From the NCBI GenBank assembly GCA_963792175.1, contig CAWBVG010000039.1:302079-366078 (forward strand): a stretch of 64,000 nucleotides of DNA, in the 5' to 3' direction. The notes beneath the pieces are model-generated. The model was given only the letters and a program-made list of their open reading frames with translations, had not been told where the DNA came from and did no database searches. The translations under genes were made by a program, and so were the position numbers. Each line of letters starts with the position of its first letter. The first letter of the stretch is position 1. Positions 46,002 through 54,571 of this stretch are shown one piece after another. The stretch comes from CAWBVG01 sp963792175. Its GTDB lineage: Bacteria > Acidobacteriota > Vicinamibacteria > Vicinamibacterales > CAVVIG01.

Positions 46002-48342
46002 GTGATAGCGGCTCTCATACTCGCTCTGGCGACTTCATCGATTTCGGGCGTCGTGCGCGATCAGATGGGCGGCGTGGTCCCCGGTGCGGCGGTCATCGTC
46101 AAGCCGGCGTCCGGAGCCGAGCGTCAGACATTTACCGGAGCGGACGGCCGCTTCACCATCGAAACCCCTGAGACCGGCGAAGTCACCATCATCGTTCGCG
46201 CCGGCGGCTTCGCCGAGAAGACGCAGAAGGTAGCGATCTCGACTGGATCCATCGAAATCACCGTCGAGCCCGCGACGCTGCTCGAGACGGTGACGGTGAC
46301 ACCGACACGAACCGAGCAGCGGCTCGGCGACGTGCCGGCAAGCGTCAGCGTCCTCACGAGCGAAGCCATCGACGCGTCGCCGGCGATGCTCGCCGACGAC
46401 GTGCTGCGACAGGTGCCCACGTTCAGCCTCTTTCGTCGGACCAGCGGCCTGGTGGCGCAGCCGACCACCCAGGGCGTCTCGCTGCGGGGGATCGGGCCCA
46501 GCGGTCAGAGCCGAACCCTCGTCCTGCTCGACGGCATCCCCTTCAACGATCCGTTTGGCGGGTGGGTGTACTGGACCAGGGTGCCCCTCGCCAGCGTGGA
46601 CCGCGTGGAGATCACCGAGGGCACGTCGTCGAGTCTGTACGGCAACATCGCGATGGGCGGTGTCATCAACATCATCACCAGCCGGCCGACCCGCCGGACC
46701 ATCGAACTCAAACCGCAGTTCGGCAGCAAGAACAGCCCCAAGTTCGATTTCTTCGCAAGCGACCGGTTCAGCAGCAAGGTGTCGGCGGCGGTCGAAGGCA
46801 GCTTCTTGAATACCGACGGGTTCCCGATCGTGGCGGCGCCCGAGCGCGGCCCCATCGACAACAACGCCGACGTCCAGTACAAGAACGTTTCGACCAAATT
46901 CGAGTTCACGCCGTCCGAGCGTATTCAGAGCTTCTTTCGCGCCGGCTATTTCTCGGAGAGCCGCGTCAATGGCAAGGTCGGCGAAGTGAACGACACGCGG
47001 TGGACGACGCTGAACGGCGGCGTCCGCGCGCGCCTCGCGGACGGAAGCGATCTTCAGGCTCGGGTGTTCGGCGACATCTCCCGAGCGCACTTCAACTTCC
47101 TCGCGGTCACCAACGCCGCGACGACGCGAAACGTGGTCCGGCTGGCGACGGACCAGAACGTGCCGACCAACGGCGTCGGTGGCATGACGCAGTGGTCCAA
47201 GTCGATCGGCCCCTCGAACGTGTTCTCGGCCGGGTTCGATTTCCGATGGGTGGATGGCGACAGCCAGGAGGCGGCGTACGTCGCCTCCGTGCCGACATCC
47301 ATTACCGGCGTGACCCAGGCGGCTACGCTCTCCGTCAACCGGATATCAGGCGGGACGCAGCAGAGTCTGGGCGCATTCGTTCAGGACATCCTGACGCCGA
47401 TTGAAAAGCTCGTCATCACATTGAGCGCTCGCGTCGATCGTTGGAACAACTACGACGGACACAATCTCGAGACGACGGTCGCCACCGGCCAGCCGACGGC
47501 CAACAACCGGCCGACGATTCCCGACAAGAGCGACACGGTGGTGAGCCCGCACGTGGGGGCGCTGTATCACGTCACGAATCAAGTCAGCGTCTGGGGCGCC
47601 GCCAATTCGGGATTCCGCGCGCCGACCCTGACGGAGTTGTACAGGCAGTTCTCTGTCGGAGCCGTGACGACCCGGCCCAACGACCAGCTTGGCCCCGAGC
47701 GGCTCGTCGGCGGCGAGGCCGGGGTCAACGTCGCACCCGCTCGCAACGTCTCGGTCCGGCTGACGTGGTTCGACAACCGGATCAGCAACCCCATTTCGAA
47801 CGTCACCTTGTCCGCGACGCTGGCGCAGAAGCAGAACCTCGGCAAGACGCGAGGTCCGAGGCTTCCAGACCGACCTCGATTATCGGGTCGGGCCGTCATG
47901 GCGGTTCTCGGCGGCGTATGTCTTCGACGACGCCAAAGTGACCGACGGCGGGGTGGCGAATGCCGCGCTGGTGGGCAAGACCATCCAGCAGGTGCCTCGC
48001 CATCGCGGGTCCGTGCAGGCCGCCTACTCGAACGCGAAGTTTGCGACCGTCGCCATCGGCGCCCAGTTCGTGGGCCTGCAGTACAACGACGACCTGAACG
48101 TCAACTTCATCCCGGCCGCGACGTTGACCAGCGCGGGCTATGACTCGTCGTTCCCGGCCGGCCTGCCAGGCTATACGCTCGTGGATCTGACCGTGTCGCG
48201 CGCGATTGGTCACAATCTTCAGGCATTTTTCGGGATTCAGAACCTCTTCGACCAGGTCTATTTCGTTCAGACCAACCCCTCCACGATCGGCACGCCGCGC
48301 CTTGTAAACGGGGGTCTCCGCGTTCGCTGGAACGGACGCTAG
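46002..48342 (+). CDS. TonB-dependent receptor (one frameshift)
   Basis: Outer-membrane receptor of about 780 residues, GTG start at 46002 behind an AGGAGGACAT leader. A short signal (IAALILALATSS) runs into a CarboxypepD_reg-like domain (ISGVVRDQMGGVVPGAAVIV), then a classic plug (ETVTVTPTRTEQRLGDVPASV, GLVAQPTTQGVSLRGIGPSG, LDGIPFNDPFGGWVYW, GGVINIIT) and a barrel with GAANSGFRAPTLTELYRQF. One shift near 47845 precedes the terminal LVDLTVSRAIGHNLQAFFGIQNLFDQVYF ... GLRVRWNGR. The plug looks like siderophore/vitamin-type receptors. Placement 12 bp after the PQQ dehydrogenase suggests joint expression, perhaps for its substrate or cofactor. Confidence 0.88.
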
Positions 48343-48395
48343 ATCGCGATCAGAGGGCGGTTGGCCAGCAAATTGCTCACTGAGCTTAAGTAGGT

Positions 48396-49301
48396 ATGAA
48401 GCTCATCGTTCAGCCGGATGCCGGAGTCGCCCCCATCGTCACCGCGATCAAGCAGGCCCGGAAGTCGGTCGATATCCTGATTTTCAGGCTCGATCGCCTG
48501 GAGATTGCGCGCGCGCTGGAGGCCGCCGTCGCGCGCGGTGTGCGGGTGCGAGCCCTGACAGCTCATCAGAACCGCGGCGGCACCAAAATCCTCCGCAAGC
48601 TCGAAATGGACCTTCTGGAGGCCGGTGTCACCGTGTCGCGGACCGCCGACGACCTGGTTCGTTACCACGGGAAGATGATGATCGTCGACAGCCGGATCCT
48701 TCACATTTACGGCTTCAACTTCACGCGCCTCGACATGGAAAAGAGCCGGAGCTTCGGCATCGTGACGAAGAACCACAAGCTCGTCAACGAAGCGATGAAG
48801 CTGTTCGAAGCAGACTTCGAGCGGCAGCCCTACACGTCGGCGTACCCGCGCTTTGTCGTCAGCCCCGAAAACGCGCGGGACCGCCTGGCCGCCTTCGTGA
48901 AGAGCGCGCGAAAGCAGCTCCTCATCTACGATCCGCAGGTCTGTGACGATGCGATGCTCCGGATCATCAGCGAACGCATCAAGGCCGGCGTGGAGGTGAA
49001 GATCATCGGCAGCGTCGAAGCCAAGTGGAACATCAGCGGCGAGCCGTTTCCGGGCAGGCGCATGCACGTGCGCGCCATGATCTGCGACGGCAGGCGCGCC
49101 TTCGTCGGCAGCCAGAGCCTCCGCCGCCTCGAGCTCGAGAGCCGCCGCGAAGTCGGCGTCATCGTCACGGACGACGTCGTGGTCGGTCAGCTCAAGCAGT
49201 ACTTCGAGCTTGATTGGTCGAAGACCGAGGCAGGCCGGAGAGAGGCGAAGAAGGCCGCCAAGGCGGAGAAGAAGGAAGAGAAGCTGGCTGCTGCGTCCTG
49301 A
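48396..49301 (+). CDS. Phospholipase D-like protein with one degenerate HKD motif
   Basis: A 301-residue cytoplasmic protein with two PLD-like repeats. The first has a proper catalytic motif (RYHGKMMIVDSRILHIYGFNF, HxK). The second is MHVRAMICDGRRAFVGSQSL, with arginine where lysine is required, so it is degenerate or altered. The N-terminal IKQARKSVDILIFRLDRLEIARAL is typical. A Lys/Glu-rich C-terminal tail (REAKKAAKAEKKEEKLAAAS) may bind nucleic acid. Could be a nuclease or phosphodiesterase; cardiolipin synthase is less likely because no membrane helices are seen. Confidence 0.82.
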   Translation: MKLIVQPDAGVAPIVTAIKQARKSVDILIFRLDRLEIARALEAAVARGVRVRALTAHQNRGGTKILRKLEMDLLEAGVTVSRTADDLVRYHGKMMIVDSRILHIYGFNFTRLDMEKSRSFGIVTKNHKLVNEAMKLFEADFERQPYTSAYPRFVVSPENARDRLAAFVKSARKQLLIYDPQVCDDAMLRIISERIKAGVEVKIIGSVEAKWNISGEPFPGRRMHVRAMICDGRRAFVGSQSLRRLELESRREVGVIVTDDVVVGQLKQYFELDWSKTEAGRREAKKAAKAEKKEEKLAAAS

Positions 49302-49304
49302 GGT

Positions 49305-51743
49305 TTATTCCGCCCGTAACGTGATCGCCGGATCGATCTGCGCGACACGTCGCGCCGGTGCGTAGCTCGCCACCAACACGGTCGCAAGGAGCAGCGCAGA
49401 AACGGTCCCCAATGTGAACGGATCGGTGGGCGGAGTGTCGAACAACATCGATTGGATGAGACCTGCCAGCGCTGCGGTCGCGACGAGGCCCGCCACGACG
49501 CCGACGACCGCCAGGCGCAGACTGTCGCCAACCACCGAGGCGACGACTTCTCGCGGCTTCGCCCCGAGGGCCATACGGATGCCGAGCTCCTGGGCGCGCT
49601 CCGCGATGGCGTACGACGTCAGGCCATAGACACCGACGATCGCCAGCACGAGCGCGATTGTCGCGAACACGGCCAGCAGCGCCACCGCGAGCTGGCGCCG
49701 CGCAATCGAGCTCGCCATCACCTCGTTCATCGTGCGTACCGCGTACACCGGTTGATCGGGATCGATCGCCTGGATCTCTCGCTCGACGGCCGTACGCAAC
49801 ACAGAGGGCTCCAGTTTCGAGCGAACAACGAAGGTGAGTGCCGGCCATGCCCTCTGGAACGCGGGCCAGTACAACCCAGCGCGCGACGGAGCCTCGAGCG
49901 TGCGGTACCGGACGCGCGCGACGACGCCGACGACGGTGCGCCACGGCGACGGCGACTGCGGGTCGCCGATCTTCACGCGCTTGCCGATGGCGCCCTGTTG
50001 CGGCCAGTACGTTCGCGCGAACGTCTCGTCAACGATGGCGACCGGCGCGGCGCGGTCGTTGTCGGCGTCCGTGAAGAAACGACCGGCGATCAACCGAACC
50101 CCCATCGTTTCGAAAAAGCCCGGCAGTAACGGCCGCCAGTCCGCCTCCGGCGTCGTCCGGTCGAGCGGCACCTCGGTCGTGTCAATGGTCACGGTGCCCG
50201 AGTTGTTGGACCCGCTCAGCGGAAGAATGTTGACCGCCCCTACCGACTGCACTCCGGGCACGAGACGAATCCGCTCGAGGGCCCGGTGGAAGAAACCTCT
50301 TTGCGGCTCCTCGCCTGGATACTTCTCCTCTGGCAGTGACACGCGGAACGTCAAGACGCCTTCCGGCTTGAATCCGGGATCGACCTCGAGCAACCGCATC
50401 AGGCTACGTCCGAGCAGTCCAGCGCCGGCGAGCAGGACGAGCGACAGCGCAATCTCGCCGGCAACCAGCGCGCGGCGGATGCGGCGCGACCGAGGGCCGG
50501 CCGTGGTTCGCGTCGACGCCTTCAGCGCGTCACCGGGGGCGACGCCCCCTGCCTGTACCGCCGGCATGACCCCGAACACCACGACTGTCGCGAGCGACAC
50601 GATCGCGGTGAATGACAGCACCAACGGATCGATCGTGACGCGGACGTGCGGCGGGAGCGCCCCTGCCGCCATCGGCCCGAGGGCGCGCATCATCCAGAAC
50701 GCGAGGATGAGACCGACCGCACCGCCGACGGCCGCCAGAAGGCCGCTCTCGACGAGCAGCTCACCGACAATCCGGCCGCGGCCCGCGCCGAGTGCAGCCC
50801 TCACGGCCAGCTCTCGCGCGCGTGCCGCCGCGCGGACGAGCTGCAGGTTGGCGACGTTAGCACACCCGATCAGCAACACCAGCCCGACCGCGCTCATCAG
50901 CAGATACAGCGCCGGTCGGGTGTCGCCCACGGCATCCTCGGTCATCGTCGTGAGCACCACGGAATAGTTGACGTCACGGTAGTGGTATTGTGGATTTGCT
51001 TCGATGATGCTGGCCGTCAGGGTTTGCATGTCGGCGCGCGCCTGATCAATGGTCAGCGTGGACTTCACGCGCGCGATCACGTCGAGGCCATGGTTGCCCC
51101 GATTGTTCGCGCTCACGTCCTCAGGCGTGAACGCAAGGGGCTTCCATAGCTCGGCTCCGTTCGGGTACGCGAACGTCGCAGGCATGACGCCGGCAACGAC
51201 ACTCGGCTGGCCGTTCACCCGAATCGTCCGCTCAATGACTGACGGGTCGCCGCCGAACGCGCGTTGCCACAATCCGTACGACAGCACGACAGCCGAATCC
51301 CGCCCAGGCTGCGCCTGATCGGGCGTGAAAGAGCGGCCGAGTGACGGCCGGACGCCCAGCACATCGAAGAACGCCGGCGACACGGCGGCCCCCTGTACGT
51401 GGATCGGGCCGGTACCGACCGTGATGTTGTAGCTGTCGCTGCTGACAGCAGCCACTGCCGCGAAGCTCCGGTGCCCACCCTCAATGTCCTTGAACTCCGG
51501 GGCCGAGACGGCGTTGAGATCGTTGGGCAGGCCGATTCCGGTGAAGCGTCCCGAGACGAGCACCAGCCGATCACCGTCGGCGTACGGCAGCGCTTTGAGC
51601 AGCGTCGCGTCCAACACGCTGAAAATCGCCGCGTTCGCCCCGATGCCGAGCGCGAGCGTCAGCACGGCGACGGCGGTGAACACGGGCGCCCGGGTAAGGG
51701 ATCGGCTCGCAAACCGCAGGTCGCGCGTGAGATGCGCCAGCAT
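49305..51743 (-). CDS. ADOP-family ABC permease (duplicated MacB/FtsX)
   Basis: An 812-residue inner-membrane permease with two MacB_PCD-FtsX units. The N-terminal SLTRAPVFTAVAVLTLALGIGANAAIFSVLDA is the hallmark of acidobacterial duplicated orphan permeases. The periplasmic domain runs to about 240, helices follow (YLLMSAVGLVLLIGCANVANLQLVRA), then a second copy (LVAGEIALSLVLLAGAGLLGRSLMRLL, periplasmic part, ELGIRMALGAKPREVVASVV). No ATPase gene is adjacent, as usual for this family. Function is presumed export or mechanotransmission. The frame is intact, in contrast to later genes. Confidence 0.93.
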   Translation of the reverse strand: MLAHLTRDLRFASRSLTRAPVFTAVAVLTLALGIGANAAIFSVLDATLLKALPYADGDRLVLVSGRFTGIGLPNDLNAVSAPEFKDIEGGHRSFAAVAAVSSDSYNITVGTGPIHVQGAAVSPAFFDVLGVRPSLGRSFTPDQAQPGRDSAVVLSYGLWQRAFGGDPSVIERTIRVNGQPSVVAGVMPATFAYPNGAELWKPLAFTPEDVSANNRGNHGLDVIARVKSTLTIDQARADMQTLTASIIEANPQYHYRDVNYSVVLTTMTEDAVGDTRPALYLLMSAVGLVLLIGCANVANLQLVRAAARARELAVRAALGAGRGRIVGELLVESGLLAAVGGAVGLILAFWMMRALGPMAAGALPPHVRVTIDPLVLSFTAIVSLATVVVFGVMPAVQAGGVAPGDALKASTRTTAGPRSRRIRRALVAGEIALSLVLLAGAGLLGRSLMRLLEVDPGFKPEGVLTFRVSLPEEKYPGEEPQRGFFHRALERIRLVPGVQSVGAVNILPLSGSNNSGTVTIDTTEVPLDRTTPEADWRPLLPGFFETMGVRLIAGRFFTDADNDRAAPVAIVDETFARTYWPQQGAIGKRVKIGDPQSPSPWRTVVGVVARVRYRTLEAPSRAGLYWPAFQRAWPALTFVVRSKLEPSVLRTAVEREIQAIDPDQPVYAVRTMNEVMASSIARRQLAVALLAVFATIALVLAIVGVYGLTSYAIAERAQELGIRMALGAKPREVVASVVGDSLRLAVVGVVAGLVATAALAGLIQSMLFDTPPTDPFTLGTVSALLLATVLVASYAPARRVAQIDPAITLRAE

Positions 51744-51774
51744 CTCGAGGTTAGATGCTCGTGTGGCCCAAAGA

Positions 51775-51833
51775 GTTGACCGCGCAGAACGAGAGAGCCA
51801 AGTCGTTTCCGCGCTCGGCGCGCTCCGCGGTAA
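51775..51833. repeat. Degenerate CGCGGAG/CTCCGCGG palindrome
   Basis: TTGACCGCGCAGAACGAGAG at the left and GCTCGGCGCGCTCCGCGGTAA at the right match the arms of the palindromes inside imuB (31920-31986) and dnaE2 (35965-36043). Here it is intergenic, between the radical SAM and ADOP genes. Confidence 0.6.
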
Positions 51834-51836
51834 CGC

Positions 51837-52838
51837 CTACGCCGTCTTGGTTGCGCGAGTGTTCAGGCTCGCGTCCTGCGGCGACCGCCAGAAATCCATC
51901 GTCGACACCCGATGCACGCAGCCGACGGTGCAGTACGGCGCGCATGACTTCGGCGTCGCGAATTCCCGCCGGATGTCCTCGACCGTGTAGCGTTCGAGCG
52001 GCACGCCTGGGTGGCCGCGCTGCTGCGAACAGTAGTGCACCAGGCCGTCCTCGCAGACATAGAGGTAGCGTGCGCCGGCGCGGCAGCGCCACTCGTTCGG
52101 CTTGCCATCCGCCAGGTTGTCCTGAAAGCTGCGAATCCCCGAATAGAGATTCTTGAAGACCTGCCAGGGCCCGCTGATCGCCGCCGACACCTCGTCGTAG
52201 ACCTTGCGCTCGACCGGAGCCAGCGGCTTGAGGCGGCCCGAGCCGTCGTGGATGATACCGATTGACGTCGAGAAGCCGAGCTCTCGCGCGCGGTTGTTGA
52301 TGGTGCGTGCGTCCTCGGGGTTCTTGATGCCGCCGCCGAGAACGGAGTTGATGTTGACGTCGAAGCTCGCGTGGGCCTTGAGGTGCTGAAGCTTCTGGTC
52401 GAGCAGGCGCAGGCTCTTCTTCGACACGTCGTCCGGCTCGACGTTGTCGATGCTGATCTGCAGGAAGTCGAGTCCCGCCGCGTTCAACTGCTCGATCCGC
52501 TTCGGCACGAGGAAGTAGCCGTTCGTGATCAGGCCGGCCATCATCCCCCGGGCGCGGATGTGCCGGATGAGCGCGTCGAGATCCGGGTGCAGCATCGGCT
52601 CGCCGCCGCTGAACGCCACGACCGACGTGCCCAGTGACGCCAGCCGATCGATGCGGGCCTTCATCACCTCTGTCGGCACCGGAGCCGACACCTTGTCGTA
52701 CTCGTTGCAGTAGCCGCAGTCGATGTTGCAGCGGCGGATGGGGATGATCTGGACGAGCAGCGGGTGCGCCGTATGCACCAGCCCGCGGGCGAACTCCCTG
52801 AGCGAGCGAGCTTTACGGCTGGCGTTACTGAAGGGCAC
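51837..52838 (-). CDS. Radical SAM enzyme with SPASM-like C-terminus
   Basis: A 333-residue radical SAM protein. The [4Fe-4S] motif is CNIDCGYC (C37, C41, C44), followed by SFSGGEPMLHPDLDAL-type motif (VVAFSGGEPMLHPD) and ITNGYFL. The C-terminal third is cysteine-rich (EWRCRAGARYLYVCEDGLVHYCSQQ, SCAPYCTVGCVHR), suggesting an auxiliary cluster as in SPASM/twitch enzymes. Substrate unknown; no precursor-peptide gene is evident nearby. It lies 48 bp downstream of a second radical SAM gene on the same strand and probably works with it. Confidence 0.88.
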   Translation of the reverse strand: MPFSNASRKARSLREFARGLVHTAHPLLVQIIPIRRCNIDCGYCNEYDKVSAPVPTEVMKARIDRLASLGTSVVAFSGGEPMLHPDLDALIRHIRARGMMAGLITNGYFLVPKRIEQLNAAGLDFLQISIDNVEPDDVSKKSLRLLDQKLQHLKAHASFDVNINSVLGGGIKNPEDARTINNRARELGFSTSIGIIHDGSGRLKPLAPVERKVYDEVSAAISGPWQVFKNLYSGIRSFQDNLADGKPNEWRCRAGARYLYVCEDGLVHYCSQQRGHPGVPLERYTVEDIRREFATPKSCAPYCTVGCVHRVSTMDFWRSPQDASLNTRATKTA

Positions 52839-52886
52839 GATCAGAAAAGTATAGCACCCGGGGGCGGCCCGGCCCGCCCGCGGCCA

Positions 52887-53870
52887 CTAAGCGGCCGACG
52901 GCTCGGGCGGACGCGTGCGCCGCACGTGCTGGCCGACCTTGAGCGATCCGGTGAAGATCGGCCCCACCGGAATGAGTCCCCAGACGCGATGTCGCGCTAA
53001 GGCAGCGAGACCTGCCGACGCGATGCAGCCGCAGTTGCTGCAGTCGGGATTGCCGCCGAACTGACACGGCGTAATCCGCGTCGTCAGATCGGCGGAGATC
53101 GTCGCCGTCGTCTTCGCGAACACGCACTCGTCCGGCGACGCAGGCGGATTCGCGTACGCCTCGATCAAGCCTTTCGCCAGCGCCAGCTTGGGGAATCGCA
53201 GACGGAGCGCCATCAAATCGGCAACCACGCGCTCTCGATCCACGGGCCGCAACCGTTCGTCGGACACCTCGCCGATTTGCGGCGTGTACAGGCTCACCCA
53301 GATTTTCTCGACCTCTTCGCGCGCGGACCAGATGCGGAGGAACTCTTCGATGTACCCGTCGCGGTTGACCTGCTGCCGCGTGACCGTGCAATGGACGGTG
53401 ATGGTGTGACCGGCGATGTGCTTCAAGATCCGATCGTAGGTGGCGGGCGTCCGGCGGACGTCGTGCTCGGGCTGCAGTCCGTCGACGGAGACGACGAGTG
53501 AAAGGCGCGGCAGCCCGTGCCATTCGGCCGGAATCTCACGGACCGCGCTCGTGACCAGCTGCACGTGGATGCCGCGCTTCGACAGAATCGGCAGCAGCGT
53601 GTTCAGCTCGCGGTAGCGCACGAGCGGCTCGCCGCCGACGATCGACAGGTGCAGCGGGCGCTGTCGGTCGACGACCCCGAGCACGCCGTCGATCAGCTCC
53701 TGTCCCTTGAAATCGCGCACCTCGCGCAGTGTGACGCTGCCGCCGAGGTGGTCGTCGCCGTAGGCGTAGCATCCAGGGCACCGCAGCGGACACTCACGGG
53801 TGATTTCGAGCGAGAGCGCCGGCGTATAACCGGTCAGGATCCGTCCCCAGGCGCCTAAGATCCAATCCAT
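52887..53870 (-). CDS. Radical SAM enzyme
   Basis: A 327-residue radical SAM protein starting MDWILGAWGRILTGYTP. The cluster motif is CPLRCPGC (C27, C31, C34). SAM-binding GGEP appears in LSIVGGEPLVRY, and SVDGLQPEHDVRR is typical. The C-terminal part contains CVFAKTTATISADLTTRITPC and GGNPDCSNCGCIAS, probably an additional Fe-S site. It is divergent from the Tat/GMC pair and 48 bp upstream of the other radical SAM gene. Function unknown; hopanoid, cofactor or peptide modification are all possible. Confidence 0.88.
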   Translation of the reverse strand: MDWILGAWGRILTGYTPALSLEITRECPLRCPGCYAYGDDHLGGSVTLREVRDFKGQELIDGVLGVVDRQRPLHLSIVGGEPLVRYRELNTLLPILSKRGIHVQLVTSAVREIPAEWHGLPRLSLVVSVDGLQPEHDVRRTPATYDRILKHIAGHTITVHCTVTRQQVNRDGYIEEFLRIWSAREEVEKIWVSLYTPQIGEVSDERLRPVDRERVVADLMALRLRFPKLALAKGLIEAYANPPASPDECVFAKTTATISADLTTRITPCQFGGNPDCSNCGCIASAGLAALARHRVWGLIPVGPIFTGSLKVGQHVRRTRPPEPSAA

Positions 53871-53891
53871 CTCTTCACTATAATGCACGCC

Positions 53892-54476
53892 ATGAAACGA
53901 CGCACCCTGCTTCAGTGGCTTGGCGGCGTGGCAGGCGCGGCGGCGGCGATGCCGCTGCGAGCGATTCGGGTGTTCGCGCAGCCGCGCGATCTCACGCCTG
54001 AGTCGGTGGCGACACTGCATGAAATCGCTGCGACCGTACTGCCGGCCTCTCTCGGGGCGACGCGCGTGCAAGCCACCGCCGACAAATTTGTCGCGTGGAC
54101 GCGCGGCTACCGCGAAGGCGTCGCGTTGTCGCACGGCTACGGGCATCCGCGCCTGCAGCGATCCGGCGCGTCGCCGGTGCCGGTTTACATCGCACAGCTC
54201 GCGGCCCTGGCCGCCGAGGCGAGCGCAAGAGTGTGCGGTGGCCGGCGCTCGACCTCGACACGCGCCGCCGGCTGCTCGACGCGGCGCTGACAAAGGCCAA
54301 CGTTCGCGGACTGCCGGCGCGGCCGACCGGCCAGCACATCGTCGTCGGATCTGATGGCGTTCTATTTCCGGAGCAGCGAAGCGAACGACGTCTGCTACAG
54401 CGCGATGATCAACCGCGAGGTGTGCCGACCGATTGCGATCACGACGCGGCGGCCAGCACCGATCGCAGAACGTTGA
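53892..54476 (+). CDS. Tat-exported gluconate 2-dehydrogenase subunit 3-like protein (one frameshift)
   Basis: A small subunit-like protein with a twin-arginine signal (MKRRTLLQWLGGVAGAAAAM) from ATG 53892. Mature part: LTPESVATLHEIAATVLPASLG, then HGYGHPRLQRSG; a one-base shift near 54232 leads to WPALDLDTRRRLLDAALTKA and, after a second change near 54350, SDLMAFYFRSSEANDVCYSA and INREVCRPIA before TGA 54474-54476. This pattern fits the subunit that accompanies GMC-type gluconate or sorbose dehydrogenases and carries the flavoprotein through the Tat pathway. The GMC oxidoreductase gene follows. Confidence 0.8.
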
Positions 54477-54478
54477 TC

Positions 54479-54557
54479 TGCCACGAAAACACGGAACCCG
54501 AAAGAAATCTGTTAGGCCTTAGAGGATTTCGTGATTTCGTGCGATTCGTGGCTTGCA
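54479..54557. repeat. CACGAAA-type palindromic repeat
   Basis: CCACGAAAACACGGAACCCG and GAAAGAAATC at the left pair with GATTTCGTGATTTCGTGCG and ATTCGTGG at the right, around GGCCTTAGAGG. It fills the gap between the two subunits of the GMC dehydrogenase and ends 15 bp before the GTG start. Confidence 0.75.
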
Positions 54558-54571
54558 ATAAGGGGGCGTCC

